NCBI RefSeq assembly: GCF_006476605.1
Contig: NZ_ML636802.1
Location: 186,001 to 250,000 of the forward strand
Direction of reading: 5' to 3'
Length of the DNA stretch: 64,000 nucleotides
Source of the DNA: Brucella gallinifaecis
GTDB lineage: Bacteria > Pseudomonadota > Alphaproteobacteria > Rhizobiales > Rhizobiaceae
Shown here: positions 56,323 to 64,000 of the stretch, piece after piece
Position numbering within the stretch: position 1 is the first letter of the stretch
How the letters are laid out: each line of letters begins with the position of its first letter
Made by a program: the position numbers and the translations under genes
The notes under the pieces: generated by a model
Database searches by the model: none
The model's input: the letters and a program-made list of their open reading frames with translations, nothing else
What the model was told of the DNA's origin: nothing

Positions 56323-58239
56323 TTATGCGCGGAACGGTGCCGCAACTTCTTCGCGACCCAGTGCTGCAAAAACAGCCTTCACGATACCGGCGCGATCCAG
56401 ACCGGCATTGGCATACATGACTTCCGGCTTGGCATGATCCTGATAGCGATCCGGCAGGGTCAGCACACGCACTTTCAGTCCGCGATCCAGCAGACCATCA
56501 CTTGCGAGGAATTGCAGCACATGGGCAGCAAAACCACCCGCTGCACCTTCTTCAATCGTAATAAGAACCTCGTGCTCTCTTGCCAGACGGCGGATCAGAT
56601 CATGATCAAGCGGCTTGGCAAAACGCGCATCGGCAACCGTTGTTGAAAGCCCCGAAGCGGCCAGCTCATCGGCAGCACTCAAACATTCCTGCAAGCGCGT
56701 ACCAAAAGACAAAAGTGCAACCTTACTGCCTTCGCGCACAATGCGGCCCTTGCCGATTTGCAAAACCGAGCCGCGTTCAGGCAGCTCCACGCCGACACCA
56801 TCGCCACGCGGATAGCGGAATGAAATCGGACCCTCATCATATTCCGCAGCCGTACGCACCATATGGCGCAGTTCCGCTTCATCCGATGCTGCCATCACCA
56901 CAAATCCTGGCAGCGCTGCAAGAAAGCCTATATCAAACGAACCGGCATGGGTCGGGCCGTCGGCACCCACCAGACCAGCGCGATCAATCGGGAAACGGAC
57001 CGGCAGATTCTGGATCGACACATCATGCACAACCTGATCATAGCCGCGCTGAAGGAAGGTCGAATAAATCGCGCAGAACGGCTTATAGCCTTCGGACGCC
57101 AGGCCTGCTGCAAATGTCACAGCGTGCTGTTCGGCAATGCCAACGTCAAAGACGCGCTTGGGAAACACTTCGCCAAACAAATCAAGGCCGGTGCCGGTTG
57201 GCATAGCCGCTGTCACAGCCACGATCTTGTCGTCGTGGCGTGCTTCTTCAATCAGGCTCGTGCCGAAAATCTTGGTATAGCTTGGTGCATTTGCAGGCGG
57301 CTTTGACTGCTTGCCGGTAATGACATCGAATTTGTTCACACCGTGATATTTGTCGGCTGCGGCTTCTGCAGGTGCATAACCTTTGCCCTTCTGCGTCACC
57401 ACATGGATCAGCACCGGGCCATCCTGCGTGTCACGCACATTTTTCAGGATCGGCAGCATATGATCAAGATTATGTCCGTCCACCGGACCGACATAATAAA
57501 AACCAAGCTCTTCAAACAAGGTGCCGCCAGTGAAGAAAGCCCGGGTAAATTCTTCCGATTTCCGCGCCTTGTCCTGCAAGAATTTTGGCAATTTCTTGGC
57601 AACCTGCTTGGCAGCATCGCGCACGCTGCGATAAGTCTTGCCAGAAACCAGACGCGCCAGATAAGCACTCATCGCTCCTGTAGGAGGCGCAATCGACATA
57701 TCATTATCGTTGAGAATGACGATCAGGCGTGCATCAAGCGCACCGGCATTGTTCATCGCTTCATAGGCCATGCCAGCTGACATGGAACCATCACCGATAA
57801 CGGCAATGACATTGCGTTTTTCACCTGAAAGCTCTGCCGCAACAGCCATGCCAAGACCAGCAGAAATAGAGGTTGAAGAATGCGCCGCGCCAAAGGGATC
57901 ATATTCGCTTTCAGAACGCTTGGTAAAACCGGACAGACCATTTTCCTGACGCAGCGTGCGGATGCGGTCGCGGCGTCCGGTCAGAATTTTGTGCGGATAG
58001 GCCTGATGCCCAACGTCCCAGATAATGCGATCATGCGGCGTGTCAAAGACGTGATGCAATGCGATAGTGAGTTCCACCACCCCAAGTCCCGCCCCCAGAT
58101 GACCACCCGTGGTTGAAACCGCATCCACAAGCTCGGCACGCAGTTCTTCCGCAAGTTTTGGCAAATCCTGCTCCGGCAAGGCACGAAGAGCTTCCGGTGT
58201 CGGCGCCTTGTCGAGCAAGGGGGTGATGGGTCGGGACAT
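56323..58239 (-). CDS. dxs: 1-deoxy-D-xylulose-5-phosphate synthase
   Basis: A 638-residue thiamine-diphosphate enzyme, the entry step of the MEP isoprenoid route. [16 protein letters not shown]-binding [20 protein letters not shown] (GDG...N), and [14 protein letters not shown] with the catalytic Glu. Ends in a transketolase C-domain ([18 protein letters not shown]). Cytoplasmic homodimer. With ispH at 18.3 kb, first and last steps of the pathway are in this window. Its usual upstream neighbour xseB is displaced by a 4-kb block. Confidence 0.97.
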   Translation of the reverse strand: MSRPITPLLDKAPTPEALRALPEQDLPKLAEELRAELVDAVSTTGGHLGAGLGVVELTIALHHVFDTPHDRIIWDVGHQAYPHKILTGRRDRIRTLRQENGLSGFTKRSESEYDPFGAAHSSTSISAGLGMAVAAELSGEKRNVIAVIGDGSMSAGMAYEAMNNAGALDARLIVILNDNDMSIAPPTGAMSAYLARLVSGKTYRSVRDAAKQVAKKLPKFLQDKARKSEEFTRAFFTGGTLFEELGFYYVGPVDGHNLDHMLPILKNVRDTQDGPVLIHVVTQKGKGYAPAEAAADKYHGVNKFDVITGKQSKPPANAPSYTKIFGTSLIEEARHDDKIVAVTAAMPTGTGLDLFGEVFPKRVFDVGIAEQHAVTFAAGLASEGYKPFCAIYSTFLQRGYDQVVHDVSIQNLPVRFPIDRAGLVGADGPTHAGSFDIGFLAALPGFVVMAASDEAELRHMVRTAAEYDEGPISFRYPRGDGVGVELPERGSVLQIGKGRIVREGSKVALLSFGTRLQECLSAADELAASGLSTTVADARFAKPLDHDLIRRLAREHEVLITIEEGAAGGFAAHVLQFLASDGLLDRGLKVRVLTLPDRYQDHAKPEVMYANAGLDRAGIVKAVFAALGREEVAAPFRA

Positions 58240-58350
58240 TAAAACAACCTGTTTCTGGTTCGTATTTTATTTGTCGGTATAGCAGCAGCCTATGCAGATC
58301 AAGCATACCAAAGCGCACATGCACATGGCGAGACATCGTGTCATGCCTAT

Positions 58351-59271
58351 TTATTCAGGCAAAGGTATGAACTCTTCTTCATCGCCCGGCACAATATCAA
58401 AACGACCTGTACGCCATTCTTCCTTGGCCTGTTCGATCCGTTCTCTGGAAGAGGAAACGAAATTCCACCACACATAGCGCTTTGAGCCAAGCGATGCACC
58501 GCCAAACAGCATGAAATGCGCACCCTCTGGTCCAGCCTGAACGACAATATCGTCACCCGCACGAAAAGCCAGCAGCCGATCTGCCGGAAACACTTCGCCA
58601 CCAATGCCAACATTGCCGCGCAGCGTATAGATCGCACGTTCTTCCGTTGTTGGCGGAATATGAAAACGTCCGCCGGGCAGCACTTCTATATCTGCATAAA
58701 GCGTTTCGGCATGCTGGATAACGGGTGACGAAAGACCATGCATCGAGCCAATGATCAAACGTCCGTTAAACTCACGATCTTGCATCAGCGGCAGATCGGG
58801 CGAATTGGTGTGATAAAAATGCGGGTCAATCTCTTCAGATTGTTCTGGCAGCGCCAGCCATGTCTGCACACCTGAAATTGCCAAAGAACCATTGCGCTCT
58901 TCTTCCGGCGAACGCTCGGAATGCACAATGCCACGCCCTGCCGTCATGAGATTTACATCACCCGGACGGATTACCATTTCTGTCCCAAGACTGTCACGAT
59001 GACGGATATGTCCATCGAAAAGATAGGTCACGGTTGAAAGGCCAATATGCGGATGCGGGCGCACATCAAGCGCATCACCGTCTTTCAGCACTGCTGGTCC
59101 CATACGGTCAAAGAAAATAAATGGCCCGACAAGCCGCCGCTTCACGGTTGGCAAGGCGCGGCGGACTTCCAGCCCGCCAATATCGCTTGTACGCGGAATG
59201 ACCAGCGTTTCGATTGCATCAACGGATGTCTTGTCGCCAAGCACCGGATCAGGACAGGGGAAAAAACTCAT
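58351..59271 (-). CDS. pirin-family bicupin protein
   Basis: A 306-residue pirin: metal-binding cupin text LDVRPHPHIGLSTVTYLFDGHIRHRDSLG and GDVNLMTAGRGIVHSERSP (His/Glu ligands), then a second cupin with PTTEERAIYTLRGNVGIGGE. Some pirins have quercetinase activity; others bind regulators. Function here unknown. The first gene of a block found between dxs and xseB. Confidence 0.93.
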   Translation of the reverse strand: MSFFPCPDPVLGDKTSVDAIETLVIPRTSDIGGLEVRRALPTVKRRLVGPFIFFDRMGPAVLKDGDALDVRPHPHIGLSTVTYLFDGHIRHRDSLGTEMVIRPGDVNLMTAGRGIVHSERSPEEERNGSLAISGVQTWLALPEQSEEIDPHFYHTNSPDLPLMQDREFNGRLIIGSMHGLSSPVIQHAETLYADIEVLPGGRFHIPPTTEERAIYTLRGNVGIGGEVFPADRLLAFRAGDDIVVQAGPEGAHFMLFGGASLGSKRYVWWNFVSSSRERIEQAKEEWRTGRFDIVPGDEEEFIPLPE

Positions 59272-59286
59272 GGGCAGCCACCAGAC

Positions 59287-59318
59287 AAAAGCGCACCGGC
59301 AAGCCGTTTGCCGGTGCG
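59287..59318 (-). terminator. terminator after the YidB-like gene
   Basis: CGCACCGGCAA (59292-59302) and TTGCCGGTGCG (59308-59318), a perfect 11-bp stem with a 5-base loop; on the minus strand CTTTTG follows. It separates the YidB-like gene from pirin. Confidence 0.85.
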
Positions 59319-59343
59319 TGATGCCTGAAAAGATAAGCCCGTA

Positions 59344-59910
59344 TCAGCGATTGTGCAACAGGCGCGACAATTCGCTGGTGTCGGGCACCTGTCCATTGCT
59401 TGTCAGCTTGTCAACCAGACCCGGAAGCACCTGCGAAAGCTGATCAAGCAGTTCCTGCTGATCAATACCCGCATGGGCTGCAATTTCGCTCAAGGTTTTA
59501 TTGCCAAGCGCATCACCAAGCTGGCCCGGATCGATCTGATGATTGTCACCCTGCCCGACCCAGGAATCAACCTTGTCACCAAGACCAGCCTGTTTGAGCT
59601 GATCAAGAAGACCACCCAGACCACCACCCAGAGGACCAGGCGCTGCCGGTGCTGACGCCGCGCCACCACTGGCAAGCGTGCCACCAAGCAAACCACCAAG
59701 ACCACCGAGTATGCCGCCCAGCAACCCGCCTCCTGCATCCGCCTGCTGCGGCGCAGACTGGTCCGGAATTGCAGCGGGATGCTCCGGCTCATCACTATGG
59801 CCTTTAAGCATTCTGCCAACCAGAAGCGCACCAAGCGCAATTAAAACCGGCTTGGCAAGGCTGCCGCCGGGGATCGGCGCGTTATTGGACTTGTCGTCAT
59901 AACTTCCCAT
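59344..59910 (-). CDS. YidB/DUF937-family protein
   Basis: A 188-residue protein. N-terminal hydrophobic SLAKPVLIALGALLVGRML, then Gly/Ala/Leu-rich linkers (GGLLGGILGGLGGLLGGTLAS) and the YidB domain LLDQLKQAGLGDKVDSWVGQG, IDPGQLGDALGNKTLSEIAAHAG. DUF937 proteins are widespread and of unknown role. ATG 59910 has AGGGAG nine bases upstream. Low-complexity centre. Confidence 0.85.
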   Translation of the reverse strand: MGSYDDKSNNAPIPGGSLAKPVLIALGALLVGRMLKGHSDEPEHPAAIPDQSAPQQADAGGGLLGGILGGLGGLLGGTLASGGAASAPAAPGPLGGGLGGLLDQLKQAGLGDKVDSWVGQGDNHQIDPGQLGDALGNKTLSEIAAHAGIDQQELLDQLSQVLPGLVDKLTSNGQVPDTSELSRLLHNR

Positions 59911-60074
59911 CACACGATACTCCCTGTTGGTCGCGGTGGCTTTCTCACACGCGATGCGTTAAGGTGAAATAAGTTTACACCTTTGACAAGTATTATACCT
60001 TGCCAAATCGAAACTATTGTGAAAATTTTCTAACCGTCTGATGCAAAACCTTATTTCGCAATCGGAGATATTAG

Positions 60075-60338
60075 ATGTCTATAATAAGCTGGATTATCCT
60101 TGGACTGATTGCTGGCTTCATCGGCAGTAAAATTGTCAACAAAAGCGGTCAAGGCGTATTTTTCGACATTGCATTGGGCATTGTCGGGGCAATTGTTGGC
60201 GGCGTTCTTTCTTCAACATTATTTGGTCGCGGCGTCACCGGTGCATTCGACCCAATGAGTCTCATCATTGCAATTATCGGCTCAATCATTGTGCTATGGG
60301 TCTATCACAAGATCACCGGCAAACGTTCCATCGGTTAA
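60075..60338 (+). CDS. GlsB/YeaQ/YmgE-family small stress membrane protein
   Basis: An 87-residue three-helix membrane protein with the Gly-rich family text WIILGLIAGFIGSKIVNKSG, DIALGIVGAIVGGVL and AIIGSIIVLWVYHKI. Members are often induced by general stress; biochemical role unknown. ATG 60075 follows GGAGATA. A terminator lies 22 bp after its stop. Confidence 0.92.
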   Translation: MSIISWIILGLIAGFIGSKIVNKSGQGVFFDIALGIVGAIVGGVLSSTLFGRGVTGAFDPMSLIIAIIGSIIVLWVYHKITGKRSIG

Positions 60339-60359
60339 AAAACTCAATTATAGTGCTAT

Positions 60360-60386
60360 GGCTCCGGTTCGCGTCGGAGCCTTTTT
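60360..60386 (+). terminator. terminator after the GlsB-like gene
   Basis: GGCTCCG, loop GTTCGCGT, CGGAGCC then TTTTTA, 22 bp past the stop and 32 bp before the DedA start. Confidence 0.88.
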
Positions 60387-60417
60387 ATTGCCAGCCTCAT
60401 GAAAGCACTGCCACCTA

Positions 60418-60939
60418 ATGGGTTTTATCGATCATTACATCGCAGCTTATGGCGCATTCGCCATCTTCTTTATCGTGTATTTCGAGTCTTTCGGTGCACC
60501 GCTGCCCGGTGAAAGCGCATTGATTGCCTGCTCGTTGCTTGCGCTGAATGGCACCTTGCATATTGAACATGTCCTGCTTGCGGTCTTCATCGGAGCGGTC
60601 CTCGGAGACTGTACCGGATATGCCATTGGCCGTTATGGAGGACGTGCACTTATCCTGCGTTATGGCAGCCGCATAAAACTGACGCCCGAGCGGCTGGAAC
60701 ATTTTGAAAAAATTTTCGAGACCAAAGGAATTTATGTCGTCGCCACCGCGCGTTTTGTTGTGCTGCTGCGGCAACTCAACGGCGTCATCGCAGGGTCAAT
60801 GAAAATGCCTTTTGGACATTTCATTTTCGCCAATATTGTCGGTGCTGCCGGCTGGACGCTTGTGTGGGGACTTGGCCCTTATATGCTCAGCGGTGTGCTG
60901 GCTCCCTATGCAGAACATTTGAAAAAAATATTGTTGTGA
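60418..60939 (+). CDS. DedA-family membrane protein
   Basis: A 173-residue, about five-helix protein with the family signature: ESFGAPLPGESALIACSLLA, GAVLGDCTGYAIGRYGGR, FVVLLRQLNGVIAGSMKMPFGHFIFANIVGA-like. DedA proteins flip phospholipids or undecaprenyl phosphate and support proton-motive force. The Glu/Asp and two Arg positions typical of active members are present. Weak ribosome site; the terminator just upstream implies its own promoter. Confidence 0.9.
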   Translation: MGFIDHYIAAYGAFAIFFIVYFESFGAPLPGESALIACSLLALNGTLHIEHVLLAVFIGAVLGDCTGYAIGRYGGRALILRYGSRIKLTPERLEHFEKIFETKGIYVVATARFVVLLRQLNGVIAGSMKMPFGHFIFANIVGAAGWTLVWGLGPYMLSGVLAPYAEHLKKILL

Positions 60940-61098
60940 ATTGGCAACAGTCCATAATGATTTTGAAAATTCCTTATTTTATATAACCGGTGTTGCCTAG
61001 TCACGAAATCTTCATTGATGTGACATGCAATTGATATTGTTTGTTTTTTTATCAGTTATATAAGCACTGAGGTCACACCTCACTTACGGAGTCTCTTT

Positions 61099-62184
61099 AT
61101 GAGGGTTAAACATTTTCTCTGCGCGTCTGCCGCAGTATTTTCGTTTGCATCCACTGCACAGGCTGCTGACGCGATTGTCGCTCCAGAGCCAGAAGCTGTA
61201 GAATATGTTCGCGTTTGCGACGCTTATGGCGCAGGTTATTTCTACATTCCAGGCACAGAAACCTGCCTGCGTGTTCATGGTTATATCCGCTACGACATCA
61301 AGGGTGGCGATAACGTTTACGCAAAGACCCTGGCAAAGCGCACACGCGACACTTATGATATGAAGTCGCGCTTTGAACTTCGCGTTTCTACTGCAAGTGA
61401 AACAGAACTCGGCACTCTCCAGACCTATGCCGATGCCCGTTTTGACTGGAATAATGGCGAAGACGGTTCAAGCGGTCAGCTGCGTTACGCCTATATCCAG
61501 CTTGGCGGCCTTCGTCTCGGCTTGGATGAATCGGCATTCATCACCTTCACCGGCAAGCTTGGCGACGTCATGAATGACGACGTTATTATGGCAGGTGGCA
61601 CACGCACCAATGCCATCAGCTACACATTCAAGGGCGGCAATGGCTTTTCGGCTATCATCGCACTTGAACAGGGTCAGGCTAAAAACAGCGATTTCGACAA
61701 GTCTGTTCTGATTGACGACTACACACCATATGTCGTTGGCGGTCTTAAATACGAACAGGGTTGGGGTTCGATCGCCGGTGTTGCAGCTTATGATTCACTG
61801 AATGAAAAATGGGCCGGTAAGGTTCGCCTCGACGTCAATGTAACTGACGAGTTCTCGGTCTGGGTACAGGGCGCATACAAGTCGAACGACGACACATATA
61901 TTAACGGTGTTCGTCAGATCGACAGCTTCTACGGCACATGGGGCGGCGACTGGGCTGTCTGGGGTGGCGCACAGTATAAGATCAACAAGAAAGCAGCCTT
62001 CAATATTCAGGCAGCTTACGAAGAAGCTGGCCGCTTTGCAGGAACTGCAAATGTTGCCTACAAGCTTGTACCGGGCTTCACCGTTACGCCTGAAGTCTCG
62101 TACACCAAGTGGAACGACGATCATTCCGTACTCAAGGGCAAAGATGCCTGGCAGGGTATGATTCGCTTCCAGCGTTCGTTCTAA
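61099..62184 (+). CDS. outer-membrane porin, Brucella Omp2 type
   Basis: A 361-residue 16-strand porin. Signal peptide ends at TAQA; mature start [48 protein letters not shown] matches Omp2 proteins with two cysteines in the first strands. The last strand ends [11 protein letters not shown] with C-terminal Phe, as BAM substrates need. ATG 61099 after CGGAG. The AT-rich upstream region (60960-61075) with TATATAAG (61057-61064) may be its promoter. A single copy in the window. Confidence 0.95.
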   Translation: MRVKHFLCASAAVFSFASTAQAADAIVAPEPEAVEYVRVCDAYGAGYFYIPGTETCLRVHGYIRYDIKGGDNVYAKTLAKRTRDTYDMKSRFELRVSTASETELGTLQTYADARFDWNNGEDGSSGQLRYAYIQLGGLRLGLDESAFITFTGKLGDVMNDDVIMAGGTRTNAISYTFKGGNGFSAIIALEQGQAKNSDFDKSVLIDDYTPYVVGGLKYEQGWGSIAGVAAYDSLNEKWAGKVRLDVNVTDEFSVWVQGAYKSNDDTYINGVRQIDSFYGTWGGDWAVWGGAQYKINKKAAFNIQAAYEEAGRFAGTANVAYKLVPGFTVTPEVSYTKWNDDHSVLKGKDAWQGMIRFQRSF

Positions 62185-62185
62185 A

Positions 62186-62212
62186 GCACTTTAAACCTCT
62201 GGTTTAACGTGC
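62186..62212 (+). terminator. hairpin just after the porin gene
   Basis: GCAC-TTTAAACC, loop TCT, GGTTTAA-C-GTGC. A weak T-rich tail follows. It may terminate or stabilise the abundant porin mRNA. Confidence 0.55.
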
Positions 62213-62326
62213 ATCTTCTCCAAAGAATGTTTCACATTTTTGAAGATGCGTGTTGAACAGACGATAAAGAGCAATTTGCATCGCCAGAATTTTTCGACCT
62301 CCAGTCAAATCTGCTGCGACACAAGG

Positions 62327-62358
62327 AAATAGCGGCTCCAAAGGAGCCGCTATTTTTA
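62327..62358. terminator. terminator of xseB, facing the porin
   Basis: AAATAGCGGCTCC, loop AAA, GGAGCCGCTATTTTT: a 12-13-bp stem with A- and T-tracts on the two sides, so it can work in both directions between the convergent porin and xseB genes. Confidence 0.92.
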
Positions 62359-62374
62359 TATACTTACAATATTC

Positions 62375-62629
62375 TTATTCTGAATCGAGCGGCTCGGTGC
62401 CCACCGGCTGCCCATCGCGACCAAGGCGAATTTTCTCAACCTTGTCTTCCGCAGATTTAAGCAGCGTATCGCAATGCTTCTTCAGCGCCTCGCCGCGCTC
62501 ATAGATACGGATCGACTCTTCCAGCGGCACATCGCCCCGCTCCAGGGCATCGACGATCTTCTCAAGCTGCTTCAAGGCATCCTCAAAGCTCATAACTGCA
62601 ATGTCGGAGTTGGATGGTTCGCTTACCAT
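62375..62629 (-). CDS. xseB: exodeoxyribonuclease VII small subunit
   Basis: An 84-residue subunit of ExoVII. Typical [48 protein letters not shown] helix pair is seen (segments [18 protein letters not shown] and [18 protein letters not shown]). It binds the XseA catalytic subunit, not in this window. Three bp after the deacetylase-like gene, a common rhizobial pair. Confidence 0.96.
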   Translation of the reverse strand: MVSEPSNSDIAVMSFEDALKQLEKIVDALERGDVPLEESIRIYERGEALKKHCDTLLKSAEDKVEKIRLGRDGQPVGTEPLDSE

Positions 62630-62632
62630 GGT

Positions 62633-63583
62633 TTATCCTTTCAACAGCCGCGTAATATGGGAAGACGCGGACTGCGACAAGCCCTCAAGATCATATCCAC
62701 CTTCAAGCACACTCACTAGCCGGTGATTGCAGAATCTTTCTGCACGTTCCATAAGCTTGCCTGTCGCCCAGTCGAAATCTGCTTCGTCGAGATTGATCTC
62801 GCTCAAAGGATCACGAAAATGCGCATCAAAGCCAGCTGAAATAAGGATCAAATCTGGCCGGAAGTTGTCCAAAGCGGGCAATACACGACTATTAAATGCC
62901 TCGCGAAACTCGCGGCTGCCGGTATCGGGTGAAAGTGGCGCATTGACGATATTACCAACGCCCACCTCGTCTTTTCTGCCTGTGCCCGGAAACAGCGGAA
63001 ACTGATGGGTCGAGCAGAACAGGACACCCGGATCATTCTCAAAAATATCCTGCGTGCCATTGCCGTGATGCACATCCCAGTCAATAATTGCGATACGCTC
63101 CGCACCATGATGATACTGCGCATGACGCGCGGCAATGGCAACATTGTTGAAAAGGCAAAAACCCATTGCCTTTGAGCGCTCGGCATGATGACCGGGCGGA
63201 CGTGAGGCGACAAATACATTATCCGCCTGCCCCGAAAACACATCATCGACAGCAGCATTTGCGGCACCAATAGCCAGAAGTGCAGCCTCCCAGCTTTTCG
63301 GGCTTACATAAGTATCAATACCAAGCTTATTAATTGGCTGTGGCGCTTCCCCGGCATCGATAGCTTCAGGAATCTGCCGCCGGATTTCATCGACATAGCT
63401 TTCAGGATGCACAAGCAGAATGGCATCTTGCGATGCCATTTTGGCTTCCACACGGTCAAGACGATAGAACTCGTCACCTTCCAGCTCGCTCATCAATGCG
63501 CGAATACGATCGGGCCGCTCGGGATGTCCGGGCGGCACACAATGTTCAAGATAGGTCGGATGCCAGTAAAGCCGTGTTGTCAT
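62633..63583 (-). CDS. histone-deacetylase-family (acetylpolyamine/acetyl-lysine) hydrolase
   Basis: A 316-residue arginase-fold zinc hydrolase. RPPGHHAERSKAMGFCLFNN (catalytic His-His), DWDVHHGNGTQDIF (Zn Asp and His), SAGFDAHFRDPL (Zn Asp), LEGGYDL. Class II-like; bacterial members deacetylate polyamines or small substrates. Conserved next to xseB in rhizobia. Confidence 0.95.
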   Translation of the reverse strand: MTTRLYWHPTYLEHCVPPGHPERPDRIRALMSELEGDEFYRLDRVEAKMASQDAILLVHPESYVDEIRRQIPEAIDAGEAPQPINKLGIDTYVSPKSWEAALLAIGAANAAVDDVFSGQADNVFVASRPPGHHAERSKAMGFCLFNNVAIAARHAQYHHGAERIAIIDWDVHHGNGTQDIFENDPGVLFCSTHQFPLFPGTGRKDEVGVGNIVNAPLSPDTGSREFREAFNSRVLPALDNFRPDLILISAGFDAHFRDPLSEINLDEADFDWATGKLMERAERFCNHRLVSVLEGGYDLEGLSQSASSHITRLLKG

Positions 63584-63613
63584 CTACTTACTTTAGCATC
63601 AACTTTGCAACAT

Positions 63614-64000
63614 TCAGATGATTTCCGTGCGGGTGATATTGATGCCGAAACCTTCCAGACCAACATAATGACGTTCACGCGAAGCCAGAAGCACAATCGA
63701 CGTAATGCCAAGATCTTTGAGAATCTGGGCACCCAGACCAATCTGGCGCCATTCCTCTTCACGCGCGACTGCTTCTGCATGGGCTTCATGCTCGCCAAGC
63801 AGCGCTTCACGCGCACGCGCATCGCGGTGATCAGAACGCACGCCGACCGAACCTTCGCGCAAGTAAACCAGAACGCCGCGGCCTTCCTGGCCCATACGCT
63901 TCATAATCTCATCGAGATTATTGCCTCCCTTGCCGAATACATCGCTCAACACATCTTCGCGGTGCAGACGCACAGGCACTTGTTCGCCATCGCGAATATC
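63614..64000 (-). CDS. ribB: 3,4-dihydroxy-2-butanone-4-phosphate synthase, C-terminal RibA-like part (5' end outside window)
   Basis: The frame stays open to the window edge (residues DIRDGEQVPVRLHRED before the segment listed), so only the last 129 codons are seen. Text RLHREDVLSDVFGKGGNNLDE, GRGVLVYLREGSVG, EWRQIGLGAQILKDLGI and FGINITRTEII fits the GTP cyclohydrolase II domain of RibBA proteins. However, the zinc cysteines (usual DVFGSxRCDCG) are absent, so this domain is probably inactive and the protein a RibB enzyme with a dead RibA domain (RibBX-like). The stop lies 30 bp before the deacetylase start. Confidence 0.85.
   Translation of the reverse strand, partial: DIRDGEQVPVRLHREDVLSDVFGKGGNNLDEIMKRMGQEGRGVLVYLREGSVGVRSDHRDARAREALLGEHEAHAEAVAREEEWRQIGLGAQILKDLGITSIVLLASRERHYVGLEGFGINITRTEII

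Noticed and set aside
61031-61064. Sigma-70 promoter for the porin (TTGATA and TATATA)
   Set aside because: The spacing is 20 bases, too long for a confident call; other pairings are weak, so it is only mentioned in the porin entry.

Overview
The window looks like a stretch of the main chromosome of an alphaproteobacterium of the Brucella/Ochrobactrum group (Hyphomicrobiales). This rests on protein wording close to Brucella (AcpP, FabF, RpsF, YqgE/AlgH, CtaB), on rhizobial gene order (coxB-coxA-ctaB-(small)-ctaG-coxC-DUF983-surf1-ispH-thrB-rnhA; fabD-fabG-acpP-fabF-mltG-yicC-gmk; rpsF-rpsR-DUF2232-rplI), on an Omp2-type porin, on an IalB-family protein, and on repeated palindromic intergenic elements of the rhizobial/Brucella kind. 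The species cannot be fixed by eye. I see no tRNA, rRNA, IS element, prophage or CRISPR array. Nearly everything is core genome.

Layout. 1-16.5 kb: a truncated ClC channel, a HAD phosphatase, a CSS-EAL phosphodiesterase, a lipoprotein, thrC, an M16 protease, a GNAT enzyme, a seven-helix PAS/GGDEF/EAL protein, YqgE/AlgH, a two-helix membrane protein, a stand-alone DsbD N-domain protein, a peroxiredoxin, and a divergent LysR/MFS pair. 16.6-26.4 kb: a long minus-strand cytochrome c oxidase cluster continuing into ispH, thrB and rnhA. 26.8-29.2 kb: ialB-like, tldD and a tiny membrane protein. 29.2-36.0 kb: the minus-strand fatty-acid cluster with mltG, yicC and gmk. 36.4-46.9 kb: plus-strand rpsF-rpsR-DUF2232-rplI, cfa, dnaB, radA, cvpA, purF and an SDR. 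46.9-53.5 kb, minus strand: pssA/psd, two related small membrane proteins, an Atm1-type ABC exporter with an ArsR regulator, a LysM protein and a lysozyme-inhibitor-like protein. 53.7-64 kb: a LOG-family enzyme, an RNA methyltransferase, tlyA-like and dxs; then an envelope/stress block (pirin, YidB, GlsB, DedA, porin); then xseB, a histone-deacetylase-like enzyme and the 3' part of ribB(A).

How the genes work together. Cytochrome oxidase subunits (CoxA/B/C) sit with heme-O synthesis (CtaB), copper insertion (CtaG) and Surf1. Dxs and IspH are the first and last steps of the MEP isoprenoid route, and CtaB uses its farnesyl product. ThrB and ThrC are consecutive steps of threonine synthesis. FabD/FabG/AcpP/FabF feed phospholipid synthesis, with Psd/PssA and Cfa acting on the lipids. 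Two c-di-GMP proteins lie within 9 kb on either side of thrC.

Most notable points: (1) a 54-bp palindromic repeat array between thrB and ispH that supplies the last codons and stop of ispH; (2) a family of dispersed palindromic elements, several ending in the same nine bases; (3) a 23-bp near-perfect palindrome over the arsR start codon beside an Atm1-type exporter; (4) a 41-residue and a 181-residue membrane protein sharing a membrane segment; (5) a RibBA C-terminal domain without the zinc cysteines. I found no clearly new multi-gene system; the small-protein pair is the closest to undescribed biology.
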